Shown: positions 1 through 8,584 of the stretch, in pieces
How positions within the stretch are numbered: position 1 is the stretch's first letter
Layout of the letters: every line of letters begins with the position of its first letter
Origin: DASUPK01 sp963747425
GTDB lineage: Bacteria > Actinomycetota > Thermoleophilia > Solirubrobacterales > 70-9
Length of the DNA stretch: 64,000 nucleotides
Direction of reading: 5' to 3'
Assembly: GCA_963747425.1 (NCBI GenBank)
Contig: CAVVFJ010000016.1
Location: 62,001 to 126,000 of the forward strand
Notes under the pieces: model-generated
Database searches by the model: none
What the model saw: only the letters and a program-made list of their open reading frames with translations
Told to the model about the DNA's origin: nothing
Made by a program: the position numbers and the translations under genes

Positions 1-1
1 G

Positions 2-355
2 GTCGACGCCTGCACGGCGGCCGGGATCCTGCCCTTCTACGGCCCCTACGGCGACATCAAGGACGTCCAGGGCTGCGAGACCCAGTTCCGCGCCGCCTTC
101 CTGCTCGGCTGCGTCGGCGCCTGGTCGCTCCACCCCGTTCAGATCGAGATCGCCAAGAAGGTCTTCTCGCCGCCGCCGGACGAGGTCCTCTTCGCCAAGA
201 AGGTGCTGGAGGCGATCCCGGACGGCGCCGGCGTCCACATGATCGACGGCAAGATGCAGGACGACGCCACCTGGAAGCAGTGCAAGGTGATGGTGAACCT
301 GGCCGAGATGCTCGCCAAGAAGGACCCGGAGCTGGCGAAGGCCTACGAGATGTGA
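2..355 (+). CDS. HpcH/HpaI-family CoA lyase, malyl-CoA lyase-like (3' part)
   Basis: Only the last 117 residues lie in the window; the 5' end is cut off. The fragment reads through GCVGAWSLHP, VFSPPPDEV and MIDGKMQDDAT, which matches the C-terminal end of L-malyl-CoA/beta-methylmalyl-CoA lyases in the citrate lyase beta family. These enzymes cleave malyl-CoA to acetyl-CoA and glyoxylate. It stops 18 bp before the convergent TrpB2-like gene. A SucCD-like CoA ligase lies about 7 kb downstream, which could supply a malyl-CoA substrate, but that link is inference. A citramalyl- or citryl-CoA lyase cannot be excluded without the N-terminal catalytic barrel. Confidence 0.75.
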   Translation, partial: VDACTAAGILPFYGPYGDIKDVQGCETQFRAAFLLGCVGAWSLHPVQIEIAKKVFSPPPDEVLFAKKVLEAIPDGAGVHMIDGKMQDDATWKQCKVMVNLAEMLAKKDPELAKAYEM

Positions 356-373
356 GCCCGCGCGGGTGCCTGC

Positions 374-1735
374 TCAGGCGAGCGCGGGCGCCTCGGGCAG
401 GCGCTCGAGCGCCGCGTCCATCTCGTCCTCGGAGAACTCCAGGTCCTCGAGCTCCCCGCGAAGTAGGCCGCGTAGGCGGACATGTCGAAGTGCCCGTGGC
501 CGGAGAGGTTGAACAGGATCACCCGCTCCTCGCCGGCCTGCTTGGCGGCCTCGGCCTCGTCGAAGGCCGCGCGGATCGCGTGCGCGGGCTCGGGCGCGGG
601 GATGATCCCCTCGCAGCGGGCGAAGCGCACGGCGGCCTCGAACGCCGCGGTCTGCGGCGATCGCCGTCGCCTCGACCAGCCCCTCCTTGACCAGGGCGCA
701 GAGGCTGGGGGCGTCGCCGTGGTAGCGCAGGCCGCCGGCGTGGACCGGCGGCGGCACGAAGTCGTGGCCGAGCGTGTACATCGGCATCAGCGGCGTCATC
801 CCGACGGTGTCGCCGAAGTCGTAGGCGTAGCGGCCCCGGGTCAGCGTCGGGCAGGCGGCGGGTTCGGCGCCGACGAACCGCGTCTCGTGCCCTCGCGAGC
901 GCTGGCGCAGGAAGGGAAAGGCGAGCCGGCGAAGTTGGAGCCGCCGCCGACGCAGCCGATGACGACGTCCGGGGCACTCGCCCGCCAGCTCCATCTGCTT
1001 GATCGCACTCCTGGCCGATCACGGTCTGGTGCAGGCAGACGTGGTTGAGCACCGAGCCGAGCGCGTAGTTGGTGTCCTCGGCTGCGGCGGCGACCTCGAC
1101 CGCCTCGGAGATCGCGATGCCGAGGCTGCCGGACGCGTGCGCGGCCTGCGAGCGGCCCGCCTCGGTCAGGTCGGAGGGCTGCGGTGCACGGTCGCCGCCC
1201 CAGGTCTCGATCATCGCCTTGCGGTAGGGCTTCTGGTCGTAGGAGATGCCGACCATGAAGACCTCGCACTCGAGCCCGAAGAGCTGGCAGGCGAGCGCCA
1301 GCGCGGAGCCCCACTGCCCGGCCCCGGTCTCGGTCGACAGCTTGCTGATCCCGGCCTCGCTGTTGTAGTAGGCCTGCGGCGACGGCGGTGTTCGGCTTGT
1401 GGGAGCCGGCCGGCGAGACGCCCTCGTACTTGTAGTAGATGTGCGCCGGGGTATCGAGCTCGCGCTCCAGGCGCCGCGCGCGGAGCAGCGGCGTCGGCCG
1501 CCAGAGCCGTAGACGTCGCGGACCTCCTCGGGGATCTCGATCTCCGGGCTCGGTCGAGACCTCCTGCTCGATCAGGCCCATCGGGAAGATCGGCGACAGG
1601 TCGTCCGGCCCGGCGGGCTCGCCGGTCGCCGGGCTGAGCGGCGGGGCGGCGGCTCGCCGGGCAGGTCGGCGAGCAGGTTCACCCAGCTGGTCGGGATCTC
1701 CTCCTCGGAGAGCTGGAACTTGACCTGCTCCCCAT
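374..1735 (-). pseudogene. trpB: TrpB2-like tryptophan synthase beta chain, frame-disrupted
   Basis: Stitched across frames this is a full-length TrpB2-type PLP enzyme (indole plus serine to tryptophan). Recognisable pieces in order are VKFQLSEEEIPTSW, MGLIEQEVSTEP, LWRPTPLL, the PLP-lysine segment GSHKPNTAV, MVGISYDQKPYRKAMIE, GCVGGGSNFAG (phosphate loop), FGDTVGMTPLMPMYTLGHDF and the end ILFNLSGHGHFDMSAY. Moving between them needs at least eight frame changes, near 1660, 1545, 1500, 1380, 975, 915 and 655 among others. Every piece is well conserved, which fits base-calling indels better than decay. The ATG at 1735 is followed one base out of frame by the conserved start. It lies 43 bp downstream of pckG on the same strand. 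Confidence 0.8.
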
Positions 1736-1778
1736 CGGCGGGCGATTCTATGCCCGTGCGCTGGGAGGCGGCCGTCGG

Positions 1779-3590
1779 CTAGCCGAGGCGCTCTTTCAGC
1801 GCCTCGAGCTGCGCCTGAATCTCGGCGGGCAGATCATCGCCGAACCGCGCCAGGTGCTCCTCGAGCTGTGGCATCTGGGCACGGAGCGCCTCGTCGTCGA
1901 CGCTGAGCAGCTGCTCGAGGGCCTCATCGGAGATCTCCAGGCCGTCGGTGTTGAGCTCGCCGGGCGCGGGCAGCAGGCCGATCGGCGAGTCCACCGTCTC
2001 GCTCTCGTCGTCGCAGCGCCGGAAGACCCATTCGAGCACTCGGCTGTTCTCGCCGAACCCGGGCCACAGGAACTTCCCGTCCTCGCTCTTGCGGAACCAG
2101 TTGACGTGGAAGACCCGCGGCATCCGCGCACCCTCGCGGCGCCCGAGCTTCAGCCAGTGGCCGAAGTAGTCGGCCATGTTGTAGCCGCAGAAGGGCAGCA
2201 TCGCCATCGGGTCGAAGCGGAGCTTCCCGACCTCACCTGCTGCTGCGGCGGTCGTCTCCGAGGACATCACCGCGCCGGTGAAGACGCCGTGCTCCCAGTC
2301 GCGGCTCTCGAAGACCAGGGGGACGACGGTCGAGCGCCTCCCACCGAACAGGAAGGCGTCGATCGGCACGCCGGCCGGGTCCTCCCATTCCTCCGCAATC
2401 GAAGGGCACTGCGAGGCGGGTGTCGTGAACCGCGCATTCGGATGAGCCGCGGGGTCGTCGGACTCCGGGGTCCATTCGTTTCCGTGCCAGTCGATGGCAT
2501 GTTCCGGCGGCTCGCCCGTCATGCCCTCCCACCAGATATCGCCGTCGTCCGTCTTGGCACAGTTGGTGAAGATCGAGTTGCGCTCGATCGTCGCCATGGC
2601 GTTCGGGTTCGTCTTGTAGCTCGTGTTGGGAGCGACGCCGAAGAAGCCGGCCTCGGGGTTGACGGCGCGGAGGCGGCCGTCGTCGTCGAACTTCATCCAG
2701 GCGATGTCGTCACCGACCGTCTCGACGGTCCAGTCGGGCAGGGTCGGGATCAGCATCGCCAGGTTGGTCTTGCCGCACGCCGAGGGAAACGCCCCGGTGA
2801 CGTACTTGACCTTGCCCTCGGGTGAGGTGAGCTTCAGGATCAGCATGTGCTCGGCCAGCCAGCCCTCGTCGCGGGCCATCGCCGAGGCGATCCGCAGCGC
2901 GAAGCACTTCTTGCCGAGCAGCGCATTGCCACCGTAGCCCGAGCCGAAGGACCAGATCTCGCGCGTCTCGGGGTAGTGGACGATGTACTTGTTGTCCGCA
3001 TTGCAGGGCCACGGCACGTCCTCCTGGCCCTCGTCCAGCGGGGCGCCGAGGGAATGCACGCAGGGAACGAATTCGCCGTCCTCGGCGAGCACGTCCAGGG
3101 CCGGCGTGCCCATCCGGGTCATGATCCGCATGGAGGTCGCGACATATGGGGAGTCGGTGAGCTGCACGCCGATGTGGGCGATCGGTGAGCCGAGCGGGCC
3201 CATCGAGAAGGGGACCACATACATCGTGCGGCCCTGCATCGAGCCCTTGAAGAGCTTGCCGAGGACGTCCCGCATCTCGGCGGGGTCCCGCCAGTTGTTG
3301 GTCGGGCCCGCGTCGTGCTCGTCCTCGGAGCAGATGAAGGTGCGGTCCTCGACCCGGGCGACGTCGTCGGGGTCGGAGCGAGCGAGGTAGGAGTTGGGGC
3401 GCTTCGCATCCGAGAGCTTCTCGAAGGTCCCGGCCTCGACCATCTGCTGACAGAGCTGGTCGTACTCCTCCGCGGAGCCGTCGCACCAGTGGATCGAGTC
3501 GGGCTGGGTCAGCTCGGCGATCTCGTTGACCCAGGCAACGAGCTTGGCGTTCTTGGTGGGCGCCTCTGTGGCGGCGGTTGCGTCACTCAC
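1779..3590 (-). CDS. pckG: Phosphoenolpyruvate carboxykinase (GTP)
   Basis: Cytosolic enzyme converting oxaloacetate and GTP to phosphoenolpyruvate, GDP and CO2, the gluconeogenic and anaplerotic branch point. At 603 residues it has normal length for the GTP family. The kinase-1 (P-loop) motif FPSACGKTNLAM is at about residues 268-280, followed by the metal-binding stretch GDDIAWMKFDDDG. The start is GTG (MSDATAATEA), with AAGGAG upstream. The 137-base gap to the stress-protein gene holds its promoter. It reads toward the TrpB2-like gene. Reading frame is intact although both flanking regions carry frame errors. Confidence 0.97.
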   Translation of the reverse strand: MSDATAATEAPTKNAKLVAWVNEIAELTQPDSIHWCDGSAEEYDQLCQQMVEAGTFEKLSDAKRPNSYLARSDPDDVARVEDRTFICSEDEHDAGPTNNWRDPAEMRDVLGKLFKGSMQGRTMYVVPFSMGPLGSPIAHIGVQLTDSPYVATSMRIMTRMGTPALDVLAEDGEFVPCVHSLGAPLDEGQEDVPWPCNADNKYIVHYPETREIWSFGSGYGGNALLGKKCFALRIASAMARDEGWLAEHMLILKLTSPEGKVKYVTGAFPSACGKTNLAMLIPTLPDWTVETVGDDIAWMKFDDDGRLRAVNPEAGFFGVAPNTSYKTNPNAMATIERNSIFTNCAKTDDGDIWWEGMTGEPPEHAIDWHGNEWTPESDDPAAHPNARFTTPASQCPSIAEEWEDPAGVPIDAFLFGGRRSTVVPLVFESRDWEHGVFTGAVMSSETTAAAAGEVGKLRFDPMAMLPFCGYNMADYFGHWLKLGRREGARMPRVFHVNWFRKSEDGKFLWPGFGENSRVLEWVFRRCDDESETVDSPIGLLPAPGELNTDGLEISDEALEQLLSVDDEALRAQMPQLEEHLARFGDDLPAEIQAQLEALKERLG

Positions 3591-3728
3591 TGGATGCGTT
3601 CAACTCCTTGGTCGGTGAATTGATTGCCCCTCCCTGCCCCGCGCGGGATGCTTTCACACCCTGTCGTCGTCACGGTTTATAGGGAATTTCGCGTCCCCGG
3701 CCGGGCACCTTCGGTGCGATCTCAAAGA

Positions 3729-4475
3729 CTAGCCCGGGCGCGGAACGACCATCACCGGGCAGGGCGCGGCACGGATCACGCGGGAGGAGACACTGCCGAT
3801 CAGCAGGCGCATCACCGGGCCGAACCCGCGGGAGCCGAGGACGAGGAGGTCGACTCCGATCTCAGCGGCCTCGAGCAGCTTGCGGACGGGATCGCCCTTC
3901 TCCAGGACTGGCAGGGCACGGAGCTCGTCCGGGAGCGCGGCGACGGCGTCGTGCAGCCGAGCCTGGAAGTCGGGACCGGCCTCCGGGCCCGCCTGGGCCG
4001 CGGCGGCGGCCCCGATCGGCGGGACCGGGGTCGCGACTCCGATGACCTTCATAGAGGCGCCGAACTTGCGGGCCAGAACCGCGGCCTCGTCGAGGGCGGC
4101 GTGGGACTCGGCCATGCCGTCGTAGCCCACGGCGATCACCCGCAGCCGGTCCTGGGAATGGTCCTCCTGGGCGTAGCCCTTGGGGGAGATGATCAGGCGG
4201 CAGCGTGCGCCCTTGAGCAGGTGCTCGGCGACGCTGCCCGGCGCCACCGATCCGAGCGCGGCATGGTGGGTCGAGCCGAGAACGACGAGGTCGGCGTCCC
4301 CCCGCTCGGCAAGCGCCTGCAGCGTGTCGGCGGGAGAGCCCTTCTCGACGTGGACCACGTTGAGCTCCCCGCCATCCCGCGCGACAACGCGCTCCGCCAG
4401 AACCCGCGCGTCCTCTCCGCGCTCGTTGTCCTCGTAGCCGGCGACGACCTTCCTGTAGAGGGGCCCTTCAGTCAC
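3729..4475 (-). CDS. Tandem universal stress protein (UspA family)
   Basis: A 248-residue protein with two Usp domains in tandem (about 1-110 and 115-248). The second carries the ATP-binding pattern G-x2-G-x9-GS (GSRGFGPVMRLLIGSVSS); the first has a related but weaker version (GSTHHAALGSVAPGS). Such proteins bind nucleotide and act in stress and stationary-phase survival; no specific partner can be read here. The start is GTG at 4475. A small GCACC-TTC-GGTGC hairpin at 3705-3717 lies just after the stop and may help end transcription before the pckG promoter. Confidence 0.92.
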   Translation of the reverse strand: MTEGPLYRKVVAGYEDNERGEDARVLAERVVARDGGELNVVHVEKGSPADTLQALAERGDADLVVLGSTHHAALGSVAPGSVAEHLLKGARCRLIISPKGYAQEDHSQDRLRVIAVGYDGMAESHAALDEAAVLARKFGASMKVIGVATPVPPIGAAAAAQAGPEAGPDFQARLHDAVAALPDELRALPVLEKGDPVRKLLEAAEIGVDLLVLGSRGFGPVMRLLIGSVSSRVIRAAPCPVMVVPRPG

Positions 4476-4599
4476 GGGTCGAGAGCCTAGAGCGGGGCGA
4501 CCCGAAGCTCCGCGCCTTCACCTGTCGATTTTCGGCAATCGCGTTCGTCGTCAGGGTGAGATGACGAATCAGCGAACGATCCGAATCCGGGGCCTGGGC

Positions 4600-4911
4600 C
4601 TATGCCGGAACCTTGGCGGCGCTCAGCACTGCGTCGAGCAGTCCGGGAAAGCGGGCGTCCAGGTCGTCACGGCGCAGCCAGGTCATCTTGGTGGTTCCCT
4701 GGCGCTCCTGCTGGATCACCCCGGCCTCCCGGAGAGTCCGGAAGTGGTGCGTCATCGTCGACTTGCTGATGTCGAGGCCGAAGGTGCCGCATGGACGAGG
4801 CTCGGCGTCCTCCGCGAGGCGACGCACGATCTCCAGCCGATGCGGGTCACTGAGCGCGTGCATCACGGGCGCCAGCTCGATCTCGCTTCTCTCTGGGTGA
4901 TGAAGATCCAT
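4600..4911 (-). CDS. ArsR-family winged-helix repressor
   Basis: A 103-residue single-domain winged-helix regulator. Helices run SDPHRLEIVRRL, then DISKSTMTHHFRTLREAG as the recognition helix, then the wing. One cysteine (PRPCGTF) lies just before the recognition helix, but no classical ELCVC metal site is visible, so the effector is unknown. It is divergent from a DHA2 exporter with only 84 bp between its ATG at 4911 and the first leader ATG at 4996. Two perfect palindromes sit in that gap, so autoregulation and control of the exporter are likely. Upstream in-frame codons would extend it through the palindromes, so 4911 is the better start. Confidence 0.9.
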   Translation of the reverse strand: MDLHHPERSEIELAPVMHALSDPHRLEIVRRLAEDAEPRPCGTFGLDISKSTMTHHFRTLREAGVIQQERQGTTKMTWLRRDDLDARFPGLLDAVLSAAKVPA

Positions 4912-4928
4912 GCCTGTGAGCTTAGCTT

Positions 4929-4946
4929 GTTCGACAGTCATCGAAC
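4929..4946. promoter_or_regulatory. Palindromic operator 1 (regulator/exporter)
   Basis: GTTCGA-cagtca-TCGAAC is a perfect 6-6-6 inverted repeat located 18 bp outside the repressor start. It aligns with the second palindrome as GTnCGA-n6-TCGnAC. It is a probable binding site for the ArsR-type protein; inference from position and symmetry. Confidence 0.65.
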
Positions 4947-4952
4947 TTTCTG

Positions 4953-4970
4953 GTACGATGTTCATCGTAC
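4953..4970. promoter_or_regulatory. Palindromic operator 2 (regulator/exporter)
   Basis: GTACGATG-tt-CATCGTAC is a perfect 8-2-8 inverted repeat, centred 24 bp from operator 1 (a little over two helical turns), with the same outer GTnCGA/TCGnAC bases. TACGAT inside it could also serve as a -10 hexamer for the exporter transcript, so repressor binding would block RNA polymerase directly. Confidence 0.7.
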
Positions 4971-4995
4971 TATCAAACCGGCGCGGAGGCAAGAC

Positions 4996-5049
4996 ATGCC
5001 CGATACGCAGAACAACGAAACCACCCCGCCGCGCCGAGCACGATCATGA
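4996..5049 (+). CDS. 17-residue leader ORF upstream of exporter
   Basis: ATG with GGAGG 6 bases upstream opens a 17-codon ORF (MPDTQNNETTPPRRARS). Its TGA overlaps the ATG of the next small ORF as ATGA. It is too short for a recognisable domain. The good ribosome-binding site and the exact overlap chain into the exporter suggest translation, possibly as a coupling or leader peptide. No homology claim is made. Confidence 0.4.
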   Translation: MPDTQNNETTPPRRARS

Positions 5050-5132
5050 GGGCGACTGCGCTCCAAGTGAGCAGCTCACGGCGCGCGGCCGCGATCGAGG
5101 CGGCGTACATTCTGGAGGCCGTTCGGAAGTGA
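5046..5132 (+). CDS. 28-residue ORF coupled to leader and exporter
   Basis: Starts at the ATGA overlap with the 17-codon ORF and stops at a GTGA overlap with the exporter start at 5129. The peptide (MRATALQVSSSRRAAAIEAA...) is alanine-rich and basic with no membrane segment. GGAGG inside it at 5114-5118 would serve the exporter. Function is unknown; translational coupling is inferred from two consecutive 4-base overlaps. Confidence 0.4.
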   Translation: MRATALQVSSSRRAAAIEAAYILEAVRK

Positions 5133-6604
5133 ACCCGGTCACCGCAGCAAGGGGGATCGTGAGGCGCAACTCCAACGCACTGCTGCTGGTCGTCTGTCTG
5201 GGCCAGTTCATGGTGATCCTCGACGTCTCGATCGTGAACGTGGCGCTGCCGTCGATCAAGGACTCGCTCGGCTTCTCGACCAACGGCCTGCAGTGGGTCC
5301 TCAACGCTTACACGCTCACCTACGCCGGATTCCTGCTGCTGGGCGGCCGCGCCTCTGACCTCTTCGGCCGCCGCCGGATGTTCTTCGCCGGCACCCTTCT
5401 CTTCTCCGCCGCCTCGCTGCTGTGCGCGATCGCGCCGACCTCGGAGGCGCTGATCGCGGCCCGCTCGGTGCAAGGGATCGGCGCCGCCCTTCTCTCCCCC
5501 GCCACGCTCGCGATCATCACCACCTCCTTCGACGAGGGAGCGCCTCGCAACCGCGCCCTCGGCGCCTGGGGAGCGGTCGGCGCGATTGGCGCCACCGCCG
5601 GCGTCCTGCTCGGCGGGATCCTGACCGAGGCCTTCAGCTGGCCCGCGATCTTCCTGATCAACGTGCCGATCGGGCTGGCCATCGTGCTGTTCAGCGCCCG
5701 GCTCGTCCCCGAGGGACGCAGCGAGGCCGAGAACCGCCACTTCGACCTCCCGGGCGCCCTCCTGGTGACGCTCGGCATGACCGCACTCACCTACGGGATC
5801 GTCACCACTGACCGCCTCGGGTGGGGCGCGCTGGGCGTGCTCGGCCCGGTCGCCGCCGGTGCCGCCCTGCTGGTCGCCTTCGGCCTGTACGAGAACCACC
5901 TGGACCGCGTGCCGACCAAGGTGGCGCTGATGCCGCTCAGCATCTTCAAGCTGCGGACGCTGCGTGCGGCCAACCTGGTGATCTTCCTGCTCTACGCCGC
6001 GATCTTCGGCTTCTGGTTCTTCCAGTCCCTCTACATGCAGGGCACGCTCCACTACAGCGCCCTGACGACCGGCCTGGCCTTCGTACCGATGACGGCCGCC
6101 GTCGGAACCGGCGCCACGCTGGCTCCGCGGATCGCGAAGCGAATCACCCCGCGGGTGACCCTCGCCGCCGGAATGCTGCTCGCCGCGCTGGGCGAGTTCC
6201 TGCTCACCAGCGTCCATCCAGGCGGGACCTACGCGGCGAACGTCCTGCCCGGCGGCGTGCTCGGCGCGTTCGGGCTGGGCCTGGCCTTGGTGCCGGCGAC
6301 AATCGTCGCCGTCCAGGGCGTCGACCGCGCAGTCAGCGGGCTCGCATCAGGCGTCCTGAACACCTCGCGGTTCGTCGGCGCAGCGCTCGGACTCGCGGTG
6401 CTGAGCACCCTCGCGGCCAACCACACGCATGACGAGGTCTCCTCGGGCACCTCCGCCGCCAGGGCATTGACCGACGGCTTCCAACTCCAGTTCGAGGTCG
6501 GCGCGATCTTCTGCCTGGTCGGCGCTATTGCGGCCCTGGTCATGCTCCGCCCGCAGCGAGAGCGCCAGCCGGCCGGGGCGATGGCCGGAGCCGAGCAGGC
6601 CTAG
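5129..6604 (+). CDS. DHA2-family MFS exporter (14 TM type)
   Basis: A 491-residue inner-membrane drug:H+ antiporter of the DHA2 type. It opens with LLLVVCLGQFMVILDVSIVNVALPS, the usual first helix of this family, and carries motif A as ASDLFGRRRM and motif C-like glycine-rich helix 5 (GAVGAIGATAGVLLGG). About 14 hydrophobic segments can be counted. The GTG at 5129 is chosen because GGAGG lies 10 bases upstream and the codon overlaps the stop of the preceding small ORF; GTG at 5159 is an alternative. Substrate is unknown. The divergent ArsR-type repressor probably senses it. Confidence 0.9.
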   Translation: MNPVTAARGIVRRNSNALLLVVCLGQFMVILDVSIVNVALPSIKDSLGFSTNGLQWVLNAYTLTYAGFLLLGGRASDLFGRRRMFFAGTLLFSAASLLCAIAPTSEALIAARSVQGIGAALLSPATLAIITTSFDEGAPRNRALGAWGAVGAIGATAGVLLGGILTEAFSWPAIFLINVPIGLAIVLFSARLVPEGRSEAENRHFDLPGALLVTLGMTALTYGIVTTDRLGWGALGVLGPVAAGAALLVAFGLYENHLDRVPTKVALMPLSIFKLRTLRAANLVIFLLYAAIFGFWFFQSLYMQGTLHYSALTTGLAFVPMTAAVGTGATLAPRIAKRITPRVTLAAGMLLAALGEFLLTSVHPGGTYAANVLPGGVLGAFGLGLALVPATIVAVQGVDRAVSGLASGVLNTSRFVGAALGLAVLSTLAANHTHDEVSSGTSAARALTDGFQLQFEVGAIFCLVGAIAALVMLRPQRERQPAGAMAGAEQA

Positions 6605-7206
6605 CTAGGGACAGGCGTACGAGGGGAGCGCCGACGGGATCGCCGGCACCGTCAGCAGAAGCCCGACCGGGGATAACGCCGCTGAGCGACAGCCCGCTGA
6701 GCACGGAGCGGATGCCGTTCACCTGGCCGACGACCGTGGGGACCTCGGCGCAGAGCGAATTGACCGAGGCGATCGCGCCCGAGCAGACCGCCGTTCGTCA
6801 CCCCGGAGAGGATCGACTCGAGCTGCGTGACGCGGTCCTGGAGCTGAGTGACACGGTCCTGCAGGGTGGTGACGCTGACCTGACCCGATCCGCCCTGTGA
6901 ACCGGTTTGTCCCGGCTGACCCACCGCGTTCCAGGCGATCTGTCGCTCCCCCTTCTTGCAGCGCTTGCCCGGTGGCACGACGCGCAAGGTGCCCTTGGGC
7001 ACGATGAAGCGGGTGCCCTTCTTCTTCTTGGCCTTCTTCACGTAGCAGCCGGTGACCTCGCCTCCCGGCCCGACGACGGAGGCAGCCTGCGCGCCGCCGG
7101 CGGCTGCAGCCAGGAGGGCGACTACCAGGGCACAAAGCACTGCGACGGGCAACGCTGAGAGCCGGCTCTCGGAGGTGTGAGGCAACAGGGCTCCTTCCCT
7201 TGGCAT
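6605..7206 (-). CDS. Secreted coiled-coil protein, frameshifted near C-terminus
   Basis: Not recognised as a named family. The N-terminus is a signal peptide (hydrophobic LPVAVLCALVVALLAAAAGG, cleavage near AQA-AS). A basic segment follows (KKAKKKKGTRF), then a Gly/Gln stretch GQPGQTGSQGG and heptad-like VTTLQDRVTQLQDRVTQLES. Removing one G near 6777 and one near 6673 restores a continuous C-terminus through SLCAEVPTVVGQVNGIRS to the end SALPSYACP, stopping at 6605. This resembles actinobacterial surface proteins with a DUF-like basic head. AAGGAG 5 bases before a TTG at 7185 makes that an alternative start. Its TAG abuts the exporter TAG as CTAGCTAG. Confidence 0.55.
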
Positions 7207-7365
7207 CTGCGTCCTGCCCCCTGGCCCGGTCCAGGATGGAGATTCGCCCGAGGCCGCGCTACCTCACTTCTTGGATTTTGACCCGCTGGACCGACGGACG
7301 GGTCGCGCGCGTCGTCGAAATCGACGGCTTTGTACTGTTCCCGCCCGCCCTCCGGGCGACCTCTC

Positions 7366-8584
7366 ATGCGCTTCTACGAGTTCGAAAGCCGCCGGATAGT
7401 CGAGCGGGCCGGGATCCCGGTCACCGAATACGGCTTCTGCAAGACGGCCGCGGAGGCACGTGAGGCAGCCGAGCGGATCGGCGGCTCGACGGTGATCAAG
7501 TCCCAGGTGCTCACCGGCGGGCGCATGAAGGCCGGCGGCGTCAAGTTCGCCGACACCCCCGAGGAGGCCGAGGGCCACGCCGAGGAGATCCTGAAGCTCG
7601 AGATCGGCGGCCACATGCCCGTGGGCGTCCTGGTCGACCCCAAGGCCGAGGTCGAGCAGGAGTACTACGCGGCGGTGCTCTGGGACGGCCGGGCCAAGCG
7701 CCCGATGATGCTCTTCTCCGACATGGGCGGCATCGACATCGAGGAGGTCGCCGAGAAGCATCCCGACCACGTCGGGCCGCGGGCATCTCTCCAACCTCCA
7801 CCCCATCCCCGACTTCCGCGCCAAGGAGGTCGTCGCCGCTGCCGGAGGGCTGACCGGCCGCGAGCTGACCCGCGCCACGCCGGTCCTCGCCCGCCTCGCC
7901 CAGCTCCAGCGCGACTACGACATGACGCTCGCCGAGATCAACCCGCTGGCCCGCCTCTCCGACGGCTCCTTCGTCGCCCTCGACGCCCACATGGAGATGG
8001 AGGACGAGGCCGTCGGCCGCCACCAGAAGATGCTCAAGGAGATCGGCGTCGAGCTCGAGGAGCCGCGCGAGCTGTACGAGCCCTCCGAGTTCGAGCGCAA
8101 CGTCAAGGCGATCGACGAGGCCGACCACCGCGGCGTGATCCAGGGCAAGGACCACGGCTTCACCGGCAACCTCGGCCTGGTGATCGGCGCCGGCGGCGGC
8201 TCGCTGACCCTCACCGACGCGGTCCGCAGCCAGGGCGGCAAGCCCGCCAACTACGCCGAGATCGGCGGCAACCCCTCCGTCGCCAAGTCCTGCGGCCTCG
8301 CCAAGGAGGTCCTGAAGAAGGACGGCGTCGAGAAGATCGCGGTGATGATGTCGATCGTCTCCAACACCCGGGTGGACATCGTCGCCCGCGGCGTGATCAA
8401 GGCCTGCCTCGAGCTCGGCAAGGACCCGGCCGAGACGATCACCGTCTTCCGCATCCCGGGCGCCTGGGAGGAGGAGGGCGCGAAGATCCTCGGCAAGTAC
8501 GGCGTCGAGTTCCGCGACCGCTCCACCTCGATGTGGGACGCCGCGGGCGAGGCGGTCGAGAAGGTTCAGGGAGCGGCAGCCTGA
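7366..8584 (+). CDS. SucC-like ATP-grasp CoA ligase beta subunit (one frameshift)
   Basis: Beta subunit of an ADP/GDP-forming acid:CoA ligase of the succinyl-CoA synthetase type. The N-terminal ATP-grasp domain runs from MRFYEFESRRIVERAG with the nucleotide lysine in VIKSQVLTGGRMKAGGV; the middle has MTLAEINPLARL (metal-binding E/N), and the C-terminal ligase domain has GFTGNLGLVIGAGGGSL. One extra G near 7775 (gtcgggccgc) splits the frame; deleting it gives DHVGRGHLSNLHPIP and one continuous subunit of about 405 residues. Divergence from classical SucC leaves malate or citrate as possible substrates. It overlaps the alpha subunit by one base. Confidence 0.85.
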
